Assembly: GCF_025698545.1 (NCBI RefSeq)
Contig: NC_068569.1
Span: 16,554,001-16,618,000 of the forward strand
Reading direction: 5' to 3'
Source of the DNA: Gossypium raimondii
Lineage: Eukaryota > Streptophyta > Magnoliopsida > Malvales > Malvaceae
DNA length: 64,000 bases
Shown: one piece after another, positions 38,201 to 50,000 of the stretch
How positions within the stretch are numbered: the first letter of the stretch is position 1
Layout: each line of letters begins with the position of its first letter
Notes under the pieces: generated by a model
Told to the model about the DNA's origin: nothing
Seen by the model: the letters and a program-made list of their open reading frames with translations, nothing else
Database searches by the model: none
Made by a program: the position numbers and the translations under genes

Positions 38201-38735
38201 TTGAATTTTTAAAATATTTATGAAAAAACAAAAACGTCACTAAATAGGAAATTAAAATCTATATAAGTAAAAAACTCAAAACTTAAAATTAGCTTGAAAA
38301 AATCAAACACAATTCTAATAACCTAACCAACAACATGTTGATCCTCACATACCCCAATAATAAGTATATTTATCAGACTAATAAGCGCTCTTCTCTTACT
38401 GACTTAAGTATGGTATTGGACCCATAGTTTTTGTTTTTTCTTGCAAGCCCAAATTTCTCATAATCTAGCGAAACCAACCATCCTTGACGTAATTTTATGT
38501 GCTAAAGAGGAAGCAATGCAGTTTAGGATATTAAAATGATTTACCAGAAGAAGCTGCTCGAGCTGAGCTTCCTTGACCAAGTTAAATGATGAAAATCCTG
38601 GACGGCCATTTCCATTGCTATTCCCTGCTCCCGTCATGTTTCATTGGCGCATTCCCCCTCATCTTTGCCATTTGATTCAGCGATTGCTCTCATTATTAAT
38701 AGCAAAAGCAGGAGGAAATATGAGATTCGAGACAT
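35290..38735 (-). pseudogene. Glutamate receptor-like (GLR, clade 2 type) pseudogene
   Basis: Ordered pieces of a plant GLR are visible: a signal peptide (MSRISYFLLLLLLIMRAIAE), the start of the amino-terminal domain (GREQGIAMEMAVQDF-like), its middle (EEVEAIIGTITPPEA), the ligand-binding lobe (KIGVPARGAFNLFVKVSYDQ), the pore region (FGAVLWFSVTVLFFE), the [12 protein letters not shown]-like third membrane segment ([13 protein letters not shown]), the second lobe, and the last membrane helix. GLRs are membrane cation channels gated by amino acids. This copy carries in-frame stops at 38634, 37724, 37235 and 36956, has lost part of the amino-terminal domain where AT-rich DNA (38030-38560) stands, and has GG instead of AG at the last acceptor (35638-35639). 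The other introns (after EQVYSK and after FFEH) still look sound. So it is a recent or slowly decaying pseudogene. Confidence 0.85.
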
Positions 38736-39500
38736 ACTGTTCAAGTCTTCGCACACCTTTTCTTTCTGAAGGAGAAAGATAAAGGAAGTCTGGGTTGTGG
38801 ATATTAATCTAGCGTATGCTGAAGGGCGATTCAACGCTAGAATTAGTATTACTCTTTACGAAAATGACTTGACATTGACGCTCCACACAGGTTTTTCTTC
38901 CTTTTGGCATTTCTTCATTACGCCAGGACCAATATCATTTTGAATCCTTTGACCAAAAATTACAAAGCAAACATTCTTAATCAAATCCAAGTTGTGATAC
39001 TTGCCGATTAACATATGGAACGGTAATACTCTACTTACTTGCGTGAATAAAATATTCATTAATAAATTTTATAAATAAAAATTCATCATTCAACAAATCT
39101 AAAATAAATAAAGAAAAAATGATCTCATACGTTAAACACTAATATTATACACAACAAAATCAATCATAATGTAACAGCGGAAATAATAAATTTCAAAGAA
39201 ATATATTTATAATGAAGTAATGTTCAAAATTATCCCTCTGATTTAAGTGGGTGTTTGGTACTTTCCCATATTATGATTTGAATGGAATGTAATTGATGAG
39301 AATATTTGGAAAGTATTAACTAAAATTTGGAGAAGTTACATTAACACATTTGATATATTCAGCACTTTCCTAAGAATGTAATATTACTTTATAAAATTAC
39401 ATTTATTAAATAAAAGATAATATTCATGTATTTTAATATTTTCAATCATCTTTATTCTTAACAAATATTTGAATTAAATATTTAATAATAATATCTTATG
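38736..39500. other. AT-rich intergenic region
   Basis: Upstream flank of the GLR pseudogene. No gene, repeat end or clear regulatory motif is seen. Confidence 0.5.
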
Positions 39501-39529
39501 AACCAATATTGAATTAATCCACCATGTAT

Positions 39530-40030
39530 GTTTTTTTACTATATTATGTTATTAGCCTCTATATTTTATCAAAGTTGTGGATTTAGTCCATGTCTTTTCG
39601 GATTTCAAAATGTCAGTCATCATCAGGCGGTAACTATTAAATTCATTAAGTTTTGCTATTTCCAAAATCTATTGCGAGAAACATATTACCATATGTGTAA
39701 TGTCATGTCAACTTGTTATTTCCACTATTAGTCATTAAAAATATCGTTAACGATTAATGATTGTTATTTGAATTAAAACTGAAATTTTAAAATTCGAAAT
39801 GTATCGAGATTTAAAATAATCCAATTGGAGAATATGGAGTAAATCTACAACTATGTGCATAATACAATGCTAGTAATTGCACTGAACCAAATGAACTTAA
39901 CTGCTATTGATTGGGGTAGGATTAAAATTTTAAAATTCAAAAGTACAAGGACTAAATTTGATCAAGTTAAAATATAGGGACTAAATCCATAATCTCTACA
40001 AATTACAGGGACTAATAATATTATTTAACC
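39530..40030. repeat. Imperfect fold-back repeat ('ggatttagtcc' arms)
   Basis: The left end carries 'atattttatcaaagttgtggatttagtcc' in parts, and the right end carries the reverse-complement theme 'gggactaaatccataat' and 'gatcaagttaaaatata'. The arms are diverged and the ends are not sharp. Similar phrases occur near 57.85-58.05 kb and at the start of the window, so this is likely an abundant dispersed family. Confidence 0.4.
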
Positions 40031-40559
40031 ATTATTTTCTCACGTTTTGATTCAGCCTGTTACATGAATACATTCAAAAACAAATTACATATTAACTCAC
40101 TTAAAATTGTATTAATACTAAATTTGATATCAATAAAAATATTTTTAAAAATATTTACTTAATGACACTATATATGTATAACTTGTTTAAAAGAGGATTT
40201 ACTTTGAAGCTATAGATACTAGAGAATGAGAGAACAAGCAAGAACTGTGTTTTTCTGTTCTCTCTTTTTTACTATGAATAAGTACAAGTGAAGAAAAATT
40301 ATTTTTATGTGAATCACTTCCTATTATTTATCAACCCAAGGTCCAGTATTTGGCCCAAATAAATAAACAAAACAAGAAGAAGAGCAAAATAAGCAAAAAC
40401 AAAAGGCGGGCAACCTGTACCAAGAATCGTTCTCTCACAATCTATTTTGTCAGCTGAGATTTGCGCTTGCCAAAACACTTCATATTTTTCATATGCGTTT
40501 TTCATGTCACAATCATATAGTGTATTGGAGAATGAAATTTGACTGATAAAATTTTGTTG

Positions 40560-41250
40560 AAAGGTAGAGGGATGGAAGTTTCAGATTAGTACCCCCTCTC
40601 CCTTTCCTCAATTCATCAGGAAACTATAGAGCACTTATTTTGGGAACGTCTAATCTCTAAATAATGGTGGTCAGCAGCAGTGTTCGCTAACTCCCCTAAT
40701 TTACCAACTAGATTGGGCAGTTGGAGAAACTGGGATTTAACCTCCAATGCTTGGTTCCATAGTCCAAAAATTCCTTGGACTATGATCGTTTCTTGTATGA
40801 CGCGGGAAATTTGGCTCCGATGAAATGCTTTGGCTTTTTGGGGCAATCCACAATTAATGCGATTACTCGAGCTGTTGAAGGACCTGGAGAGTTCTTTGCC
40901 CTCTCACCATAACACCTCTACCATCCTTTGTCCCGGTGGCTTGGAAGACCCCCTTAAGAGGATGGTACAAACTTAATAAAGACGGCTCCCACCTAGGACA
41001 ATGGAGCAATCAGAGTTGTGGGCCTTCAGGGATGGTCTCTTGATGACTAGAGACTTCAACATTAGCAACTTATACATGAAAGTAGATGCAACTACTATCA
41101 TACATTTCTATGTCTAATAAAGAGAATGCATTTAATTATTTCTCGTCCTGACTGTTATGACTTCTAAGACCCTTGAGTATGTTTTTAGGGAAAACTGCCG
41201 ATACTCCAGCACGACCTCCCTTAATGTATTTTAGTTTTTTTTTTTTTTAA
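40560..41250 (+). mobile_element. Second decayed LINE 3' fragment
   Basis: Short broken frames give zf-RVT/linker-like pieces (IEHLFWERLIS, NWDLTSNAWFHSPKIPW) followed by the beginning of an RNase H domain (WKTPLRGWYKLNKDGSH near 40950-40990). This is the same domain order as in the 0.3-2.0 kb LINE, but the two are different copies or subfamilies. It is full of stops. Its ends are not sharply defined; a T-run at 41231-41250 closes the region. Confidence 0.6.
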
Positions 41251-42231
41251 CCTGTGTTTGACCAACAGCAGGTTAGAATGTAGAAAAGTTGATGAATTTA
41301 TGCTTAGTTTTAGATAGAGATTTATGATGGGAATTTCTAGTCTGTTATCATGACATTTTATATTGTCAAATGTATGGAGGATCCTCCATGACTTTTGATA
41401 CGTGTGTTTCGGAATTCTCTTGGGATTGATTTTGTGTGGGATTAGTTTTCTTATGTTTAGACATGTGGAAGTTTGCAATACGGATTGCTTTCATCACCTC
41501 TATGTGGCAGGTAGGACAACCCATTCGATATTGAGTAAATTCCCCATGTATATATGTATTTGTTAAGTTCTTTTGTGGTATAAAATTATAAAGCCCAGTA
41601 GTAAATGAACCCCCCAAAAAAAAACGCAGGTAGTATAATTAAGTGCCGGATGTAGTTACTGGAAAAGCATATTCCTAAAATAGTAAACCATCTCTGCTAA
41701 ATGGCTTTGACACACCCTTAATTCATGATACATCACTGGATTTCACCATTTGCTCTGCTGCTGCTCTGTCCCTCTCAACACATAAACGCGGCCATGTGCA
41801 CACACTCATGCTGCTTAGACTGCACCTTGTCTTTCTTAAAAACGGAGGATATGCCAGTCAGCCTTTGCATAGTGAATTGCATATCTGTCCCATTTACTTC
41901 TTCACTATCATCATTTTAGCTCTTCCTGATTGTTTTACCATTAGGTAGGGGCATTAGGTGTTGGCATACCAAGCTTTCACCTCGGCTAATCGCTAATCAT
42001 TGCCAATTAACATATGCACCTCTCATTTTCATGAAACTTTCCACTTATAGGTGAAAAGTAGAGAAAGGGTTTGTCGTTTTTAATTCCGACAATGAAACAA
42101 TATTTTAATGAATTGGGTAGTTCACTTCAAAGTATGGAACAAGACATCCAAGTATTTATTACCAATACAAAACCATATCTTATGTTATAAAATTCTGCTT
42201 TTCTCTTCTCTTTCTTTGCCTTCAATTTAGG

Positions 42232-42260
42232 TATATATATGTGTATATATATATATATAA
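42232..42260. repeat. TA-rich microsatellite
   Basis: 'gtatatatatgtg' followed by an uninterrupted run of TA dinucleotides. A likely polymorphic simple repeat. Confidence 0.8.
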
Positions 42261-43105
42261 AATAAAGAGTTTTTTGTCTTTTACTTACATGGTATCACTC
42301 CACAATCAAACATCCTTAGTCATGTTACAGAGATAGCTGAATTAGAAAGGTATTTATTTCTTGACTAAAAATTAGGTGAATTCTTGTTTGTAGTTTCTGT
42401 TATAGGTAAATTGTTGCCACATCTTATCTCATCAACCATCATGCTTTTGCCTTTGATTTGAACTAATCAAATACAAAAATGGGATCCTCTTGGCCACACA
42501 CGAACTCAGAAGACAAGGTGCTATTTCTTAGGTAAATAACCTGTCTTTTAGTAGCTTAGTTTTATATGTTTCGTCTTTTTGGTGGCTTACTTCATACTCA
42601 ATTATATGTAGAAATATGAATCTCGTCCAAGCTAAGAGCTAATAATATTTGACGTCACACTTCCTTTTTTCTATTTTGTAAGAAAAAAGAAAAAGGTATG
42701 AAGAAAATTATAAAGAAGTAATATTTTTACTATATTAAACATTAAACAATATGTTATCCAAAAACCAAAATCAATGCTTTATAACGAAAATTTAATTTAT
42801 TAATTATTTTTAATTCATAAAATTCAACGCTTTATCACGGGTATGAAGACGCCAGCCCGAATCTCATGTAATAAAGGAACAAATAAAAATTATTGGCTTG
42901 ATCGGGGCTATGAAAAAAAAAGGGGGGGGGGAATAAACATCACGCAAACATGCTGTTTAGACGAAAATACCCCCGGAATCCAATTCAACGCCTGCCCATT
43001 ACTCTTCTTTAGCTATTTCTCTCTTGTCGGCGCTATCCAACTAACAATACCACTACAATCCAAAACCAAACCAAACCAACCAAAAGAGTTCAATCACTGC
43101 ACGCA

Positions 43106-43113
43106 ACGTGGAC
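43106..43113 (+). promoter_or_regulatory. ABRE-like site (ACGTGGAC), copy 1
   Basis: ACGTGGAC about 770 bases upstream of the ABF-like start codon, possibly close to the real transcription start because a leader intron is likely. A mirrored copy lies 83 bases away. ABF genes are known to be induced by ABA, and ABRE-type sites would allow self-regulation. Confidence 0.4.
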
Positions 43114-43188
43114 GGTCCAGATCGTCCCACTTTTCGACTTATGATTGGTCAGAGCTTACATCACAATCCTCCTACCCCTACTCTATTG

Positions 43189-43196
43189 GTCCACGT
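43189..43196 (-). promoter_or_regulatory. ABRE-like site (ACGTGGAC), copy 2, inverted
   Basis: GTCCACGT on the plus strand is the same octamer in the opposite orientation. The two inverted copies in a short GC-richer stretch are the strongest regulatory hint upstream of the ABF-like gene. Confidence 0.4.
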
Positions 43197-43399
43197 CTCC
43201 CCACAAAAATTATTTAAAACAGTCCTGCAAGAAAAAAACTTATATATTTAATGTCTTAAAAGGGAAAATGAAAAAGACAAATCAACACTTGGCGCTTCCA
43301 CGACGCCCCAAACGCCGTCCACAGAAGCAACCAGAAGCACAAATTATATTAAACCTAAAAAACAAGGTGAAATATATTACCTTTTTTAATTTCTCTCTC

Positions 43400-43868
43400 T
43401 AACTTTAGCACTGTGTTTCTTTGTCTCTCTAGCTAGCTATAGCCCATTCTTCTCTTTGCCGTGTTCCACTTTTTTATTTCATTTAGAAAATTGGTTTTCT
43501 TTTGAATAATTAATCGACTCATATGTAGTATCTGATTTTTTAATTTTTTGCGGGTGTGGCTTGTTAAATTTCTTGAGCACATTGGAATGTTAGGTGTTAC
43601 TAGCACTTGCAGAACAAAAAAAGAAAGAGTTGGTCTTTACATCCCCTTTTGTGTTCATGTTTTTTTTATTGTTTTTCTTAGCTAAAGAATTACTGTATAG
43701 ATCTTGATTTTTGGGTTTTTCCTTCTTCTTTTTTCAACGTGTACTTCCCAAATATAGAAATATGTAAATCTTTCAAACTGCATGGGATTTATTTTCATTG
43801 AAGTAGTAGTTAAGGACTTTTATATAGCATAGTTTTTAGGATCATTTCTTTGACACTATTCTATACAG
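43400..43868 (+). other. Probable leader region with a 5' untranslated intron of the ABF-like gene
   Basis: A T-rich stretch ending in 'ttctatacag' at 43868, just six bases before the start codon, looks like a 3' splice site. A leader intron is therefore likely, but its donor could not be fixed. Confidence 0.45.
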
Positions 43869-43874
43869 ATTTTA

Positions 43875-46087
43875 ATGGGGACTAACATGAACTTTGGAAG
43901 TAACCCACCGCCGTCAGGTGATGGCGGCGGGAACAAACCGCCGGGCAATAACCTGCTAACTAGACAGCCGTCAATCTATTCTCTAACCTTTGATGAGTTT
44001 CAAAGCACTATGGGTGGAATAGGCAAAGATTTTGGGTCAATGAACATGGATGAATTGTTGAGGAACATTTGGAGTGCTGAAGAAATTCAAACAATGGCGT
44101 CTTCCGGTGGTGTCCTAGAGGGAAATGGAGGGTTACAAAGGCAAGGCTCTTTGACTCTGCCAAGAACACTTAGCCAGAAAACAGTTGATGAAGTCTGGAA
44201 AGATATTTCAAAGGAGTATTCATTGGGGAAAGACGGTATTGGAGGTGGAGGAGGCACTAATAATATGCCACAAAGGCAGCAAACTTTAGGAGAGATGACT
44301 TTAGAGGAGTTTTTGGTGAGGGCTGGTGTGGTAATAGAGGATACCCAATTGGCTGGGAAGGTTAATAATGAGGGGTTCTTTGGTGGGAATAATACTGGTT
44401 TTGAAATTGGGTTTCAACAAGGTGGTAAAGGTCCAAATTTGATGGGAACTAGGATTCCTGATGGTGGTAACCAAATTAATATTCAGGCTTCCAATTTGCA
44501 TCCTAACGTTAATGGAGTTAGATCAAACCAGCACCAGTTGGCTCAGCAGCACCAACACCAACAACCAATCTTTCCTAAGCAAACAGGGGTGGGATATGGA
44601 GCTCAGATACCTTTACAAAGTGGTGGTCAGTTGGGGAGTCCTGGAATTCGGAGTGGAATGCATGGGATTGGGGATCAGGGAATAAGTAATGGTCTGATTC
44701 AGGCAGGTGCACTGCAAGGTGGAGGGATGGGGATGGTTGGTTTAGGAGGGGCGGTAGGTGTTGCGACCGGATCACCTGCTAACCAGGTTTCGTCAGATGG
44801 GATTGGGAAGAGCAGTGGAGATACTTCATCAGTTTCCCCAGTTCCTTATGTGTTTAATGGAAGCATGAGGGGTAGGAAATACAGTGCGGTGGAAAAGGTT
44901 GCTGAGAGGAGGCAAAGGAGAATGATAAAGAACAGAGAATCAGCTGCAAGATCACGAGCTCGCAAGCAGGTGAATCTATTCTCTAGGTTACTCAAATTCG
45001 TTTAGCTACTCAATGAAACTTCTGTTTGAAATTTTATGCTTTTCGAGTTGATTAAAACGTAACCCACATTAAATTTCCAAAGTTGAGAAATCAGAATTAC
45101 CATCCCACCCATTTTCCTCTTGTTGTGGCTTAATGAGTTTTATCAGTCATTGACCTTCTGCTCATATTATCTGTGACTTGGTGCGTACCGAAACTTCATG
45201 GAATATTTATGCTGCAGTATGGTAATTTTGATAGCCATCTGACATGACATGGGAAGTTTTACTGGCTAAATGGAGCATTTGTTTAACAACATGGGAGGTT
45301 TGAAGCTGTGTATCGTATAAGAACCTAAAAAAACCCTTTAATTGAGGTTGACATTCTTGACCTTATTGATTTTGGTATAACTATTATCAAGCAAACCGGT
45401 TGTATCCCATGGTGGCTTTTAACCAGTGAAATTATTGTTGTCTCAAATATATGCATTGAAGTTTCTTAAATTTTTTTTTTTTTTTGGGGGGGGGGGGCGC
45501 CGGGGGGGTTCTCTGCTAGGCTTATACAATGGAATTGGAAGCAGAAGTTGCAAAGCTAAAAGAGGAGAATCAAGAATTGCGGAAGAAACATGTATTTTAC
45601 TTTTCTTTCTTTCAATGCACCCCCTTATCATTTGCACACAATAGTACTTATACATTCTCTTATCGTCTGTACTTTGGTTGTTTGCAGGCAGAAATCATGG
45701 AAATGCAGAAAAATCAGGTGATGAAGTTGTCTTTGGCACCTCTGTTTTTATTTATATACTAACAACTTAAGTTATACCCTCCTCAAACACCATGAAGCAT
45801 CGTTATTTGCATAATCTTACACCATGTACTCTACTTCACTACTTGGTTTACTTTTGAAAGCATTCTTAAGTGCACAATCCACGTGAGCTGTAAATTTTTC
45901 TTTTGCCCTATTAAATATTATGACCGACCTTACTAGAAAATGTGCTTTGAACTTGGCAACCTTTGAATGTTCTATATTCTAAAATCATGCTTAAATTCTT
46001 CGACTGCCATAGGTCATTGAGATGGTGGATATGCAACAAGGAGCTAAGAAGCGATGCCTACGAAGAACCCAGACCGGTCCTTGGTGA
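43875..46087 (+). CDS. ABF/AREB-type bZIP transcription factor (ABA signalling)
   Basis: Four exons join in frame: 43875-44969, 45520-45591, 45688-45717 and 46013-46087, giving 423 residues. All the group A bZIP marks are present: C1 near residue 30 (LLTRQPSIYSLTFDEFQST) with the RQPS phosphosite, C2 (DEVWKDI), C3 (LGEMTLEEFLVRAGV) with RQQT just before it, and C4 at the very end (RRTQTGPW). The basic region NRESAARSRARKQ ends exon 1, and the leucine-zipper heptads continue into exons 2-4. Such factors bind ABREs as dimers after SnRK2 phosphorylation at the RxxS/T sites and drive drought and salt responses. The middle is rich in Gly and Gln. The closest type is ABF2/AREB1 by gene neighbourhood. 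The start is the first ATG, fitting the family N-terminus. Confidence 0.93.
45471..45508 (+). repeat. T15-G12-CGCC-G7 low-complexity tract just before ABF exon 2
   Basis: Fifteen T, twelve G, CGCC and seven G end only 11 bases before the exon 2 acceptor. Polypyrimidine is expected here, a G block is not. The tract may be an unstable simple repeat or a base-calling artefact. Confidence 0.85.
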
Positions 46088-47042
46088 AAGTAAATCATGT
46101 TTACGAAGAAGCCTGTGATTCGTGGTTAAATTATGCGTGGCAGGTAGTTGTACATATTTAAGTGGCAAGGATGGTTGTTCTATCTTTAGGTTTGGAGTGA
46201 TGAATTAGTGCTGTAGCCTGTAGTGTAGAATAAGGATCTTCCAATATTTGCAATAATTTTTTTCCTGCTCCCACAAGGATGATGGTTCATTTAGTTACAC
46301 CATATCTGTAAATTTCCGAATATCCCCAACATCAATTGAACTAATTTGAGTTTATTTCATGAAAAAGCATGGTCCATTTAGTTAATGCGATGCCCAGTAC
46401 ATGTTCATCAGAGGATCATGATCTGAATTTTTTCATCTTGGCCGGTTGGATCGTGCTATGCATAGGCTTTTATTCTCTTTTACTAAACCATCGTCTCTCG
46501 GCAGAAGTAACCAATGAAAATACCCAATCTCTGTTCTTTGGGCCGTTGATGGCTCAACGAAGAGAAATACATGCAATAACGATCGGGGGAGGGGTGTAAT
46601 TCAGCATACAGCTTAGAAAACATGCCTGTTCATAATTTTATCGATATGCCCTAAATTCAAAAACCAATTAAAACATAATCGCAAATCGATAAATAAGAGC
46701 ACTAGACATACCTTACGGTTCAACATTATGAAAAAACAAATTGATGATAATCGCGGTGACCTCAGCCCCCAAGGCCACATCCGACATTAATACAGCTTGC
46801 TAATCAAAGGCTGAGCCCCTTCTTTTTGAGTTTAGCAAGTCAAGGGAATCAGATCCACTTTGAAACAACTCCTTTCAAGTTGCCATAGCAACCTTACCTT
46901 CACTAGTAGATTCACTGTTTTAGTTGCACAAAAGGATCAACCTGGTCCTTTTTTTGGGTTAAAAATCCATCTCCAAGTTACTTCCTCTGTGGCCGTACAG
47001 CAAGATAGCATCATTACATCCAAATCATGATATACTTTAATT
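46088..47042. other. Convergent 3' flanks of ABF-like and THO5 genes
   Basis: The two genes point toward each other, so this ~950-base gap must hold both 3' untranslated regions. The reading frame near 46369-46599 has no recognisable content. Confidence 0.6.
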
Positions 47043-50000
47043 CTAAAAAGGATAGCCAGTAGTGCATTCCATGTCCTTCCAGGATATCATTTTCCGACGA
47101 TCCCTTCCCCTGAATGATCTGGCGAGAAGCCTACCACTAACAGGTTTACACAATCCAACATCAATCACAGAACTACTCTTCCTCTTCTCGGAAGATGGAG
47201 TTGCCTCATCCATGTAATAGTCAAACAACATAGCAAGACAGTAGACTTGATGTGATAATGTATAGTTTTCATCATCTGGGGGTACCATCTTTAACATATG
47301 AAGATTTACCTACAACAATGCAACCAGAGAATGAGAATTTGTCGCACATGCTTAGGGAAGATAGTAGCAGTAGGCTCTCAGGCAATGCAGTTTAAAGTTG
47401 TTAGGAGAATAAGAAACTGGTAAAACTTTTTATCATTTCCGAACTTCATGATTCACCATAAGAAGCATGGGCTTGTAATTATGCTACATGTAATGTCATT
47501 CCATGTCTACTCCTGGAGAAAATACTCTAATGAATCACAATGCATTATCATGAAAAATAGCTACTTCAGAAATTCTAGTTGCTTACCTCAGCTTCCATAG
47601 CACGAACTTCATTCTGCCACCCGGAATAGTCATTCTTGGAAGAACTTTCTCCAGGAGAGTAAAGATTCACAGTAAACAAAGGAGGCCTGAGAGGGTACTC
47701 CATGCTGATCTTAATCTGCAACAGTTTAATTTGATGTCAGATTTCCATCTTTAATGAACATGATAAAACAAAACGAAGTAATTATTGACACCTTGGCTTC
47801 TAGTTTCATATTGTGTCCAGTTGTGTCCATTTTCCTCGTTAAAAGAAGAACAAATTCCTTGATACCACAGTCAACCCATGATTTTTCAGCTATTTCACAG
47901 CACTGAGTAGAAGAAGAGTTTTCAGTCTCTGTCTCTAGGGGCTCATCCACTTCACTATCAGTCTCTAGCATGAAGACACACTCATCGTCATGTTTTTTGA
48001 AACTAGGTAATTTTCCCCTACTGCCTGGGGACAAAATGCTCTTCGAAATCAAGGCCAACTGCTTGGAATGGTTAAGACTAGATCCCTTTAGTGGAGTAAG
48101 TTTAGCATCATTTGTGACGGATGGAACTGAAAGCAAAGATGGAAGCTCCCCATCTTCCCTAAAACCCTCCAGCTCTTCCTTCGAGATACCAGATCTTCCA
48201 TCCATATCAACATCCATGGGCTCTTGAACTGGTTCTGAGTCAATAATAGGTTGAGATGAAGCCTCGTTGACTTTGGATCCTACAGATGACCAACTATGCA
48301 AACTGCACAAGGGAGTATGCAAGGCCCACGGAACACTTTTACAATTCAGAGCAGGCCATTTAAGCTTCGAAAGTGAATCAAGCTGTTCCCTGTAATTCAA
48401 TGAAAGAATTCCAAATTTTCAACAAAAACCTACCATACTGAAGACAAAACAAGCTAAGAGAATTCCAACATAGAATAAAACAAATTCCAACACGCAAGAT
48501 GCATCAAACAAACAAGTTCCATTTAAGGCAGAGAGAGAAATTTGTACTAAACCACAAATTTGGGACTTTATATCATAAAGATGCCAACAAAGACACTAGC
48601 ACAGGAAATTATATTTTATAACCAAAATATTCAGATTTGACCACATTGTGGAATTCACTCCTATTTGCTTTCTTATTGTTTTCTTCAAGATCCAAACTCC
48701 AAACATACAGGACAGTGACTCACGCAAGAGCCAGCTCAGCTTTTATTCGTGAGCGGATTCTTTGCACAACTGTCTGCACTCTGTTCTGCTGGCGATACAA
48801 TGCAAGACCAGAGATAACAGCTTCACTTTTGGTTTCATTGTTTGAAGCTTCCAGACTATTAAGCAATGGTGAAACCTCAGGTAAGAAATCAATTCCTGCC
48901 AAATGCTGGGCCCACTTGTATGGACGTGAAGTTCTCTTTTCATCAAATGTAGCCCCATCACCAATGAAGAGCTTGGCTGACTGCAATATCATTCAGAACA
49001 GTCAGTATTACATGAAAAGGAAAGCTTAAAAATGTTAGTGAAGGTAACAGTGAAAGCAGGGCACATAATATCCATCAGACACAAACCTGGTGAGGCAGAT
49101 CCAGTCCGGTGTCATCAGGAAATAAATTACAGAGGATATAATACTCAGGTCCTTCAGATGATCCTTCAATCCCAACGCAAACAACATTCAACTTTAACAG
49201 GTACTCAAACTTCAAAGTAATAAGTTTTGTGGATCCAGGATCAGATGCCTCATCATCATATATGTGTAGGATAATTTTCAGAGGATGAACTTGATAGACT
49301 CCCGCCTGATCAATAGCCTCCTTGCTGAGAACCCTCTTTGGTCGTTTTCTCCTCCTCTGTCCATCATCTTCCTCATCTGGTATATCATCCTCCATCCTTG
49401 AGCTCTCTATACTATTAGATACGCCTGGCAATTAACAATATCAGTACTTGATTAAAAAAAATTGAAGCCATTTGCTAGCCCAGAACATTTTAGAGGCAGA
49501 GTTAAGAAGATAAACTTAAGTAAAATAAGTATCGGAAACATCATAAATAAAATTCTTTGCAGAAATAGACAGGATTAGTTACACTCACACTCCTAGGAGT
49601 TTAACCTAACCTAACAAAGTTAATTTCGTTACCAACCCTTATTTTTCAACTTGAATGATCACGCCCATTTGTAATAACCTACTTGTCCATTACCTTGGAG
49701 TACAGAAATAACTTTAAAGTACCATCTCAAGAGCTATCAACTATGGTCACTATGCATACAAACAGAAGGAAGATTAGCATTACTCACCATTGTCTTTATT
49801 TGCTTGCTGACGGGCAAAAGCCTGAGCATCCTTCAGACTTCCTATGATCTCCAGATCAATATCTTCACCAAATGCTTCCTTCTGGGCCATGAACTGTGAG
49901 TAAATCACATAGAGTGGAGGTGGAAGAAGTTCGGCTGAATTATGTTGCTTCAGTTTCTTTGTATGCAAAACACCCAATTGATTCTGAACAGGCAACGATG

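Larger units (their letters stand above)
41251..43400. other. Intergenic region and distal promoter of the ABF-like gene
   Basis: AT-rich, with a TA-type microsatellite near 42232-42260, an A9/G10 run at 42913-42931 and, from about 43.1 kb, a more GC-rich stretch carrying ACGTGG motifs. The reading frames here have no recognisable protein content. Confidence 0.5.

Noticed and set aside
42843-43402. Two overlapping frames of 124 and 85 codons before the ABF-like gene
   Set aside because: Low-complexity content around homopolymers and promoter sequence; no family resemblance, and frame conservation is not expected.
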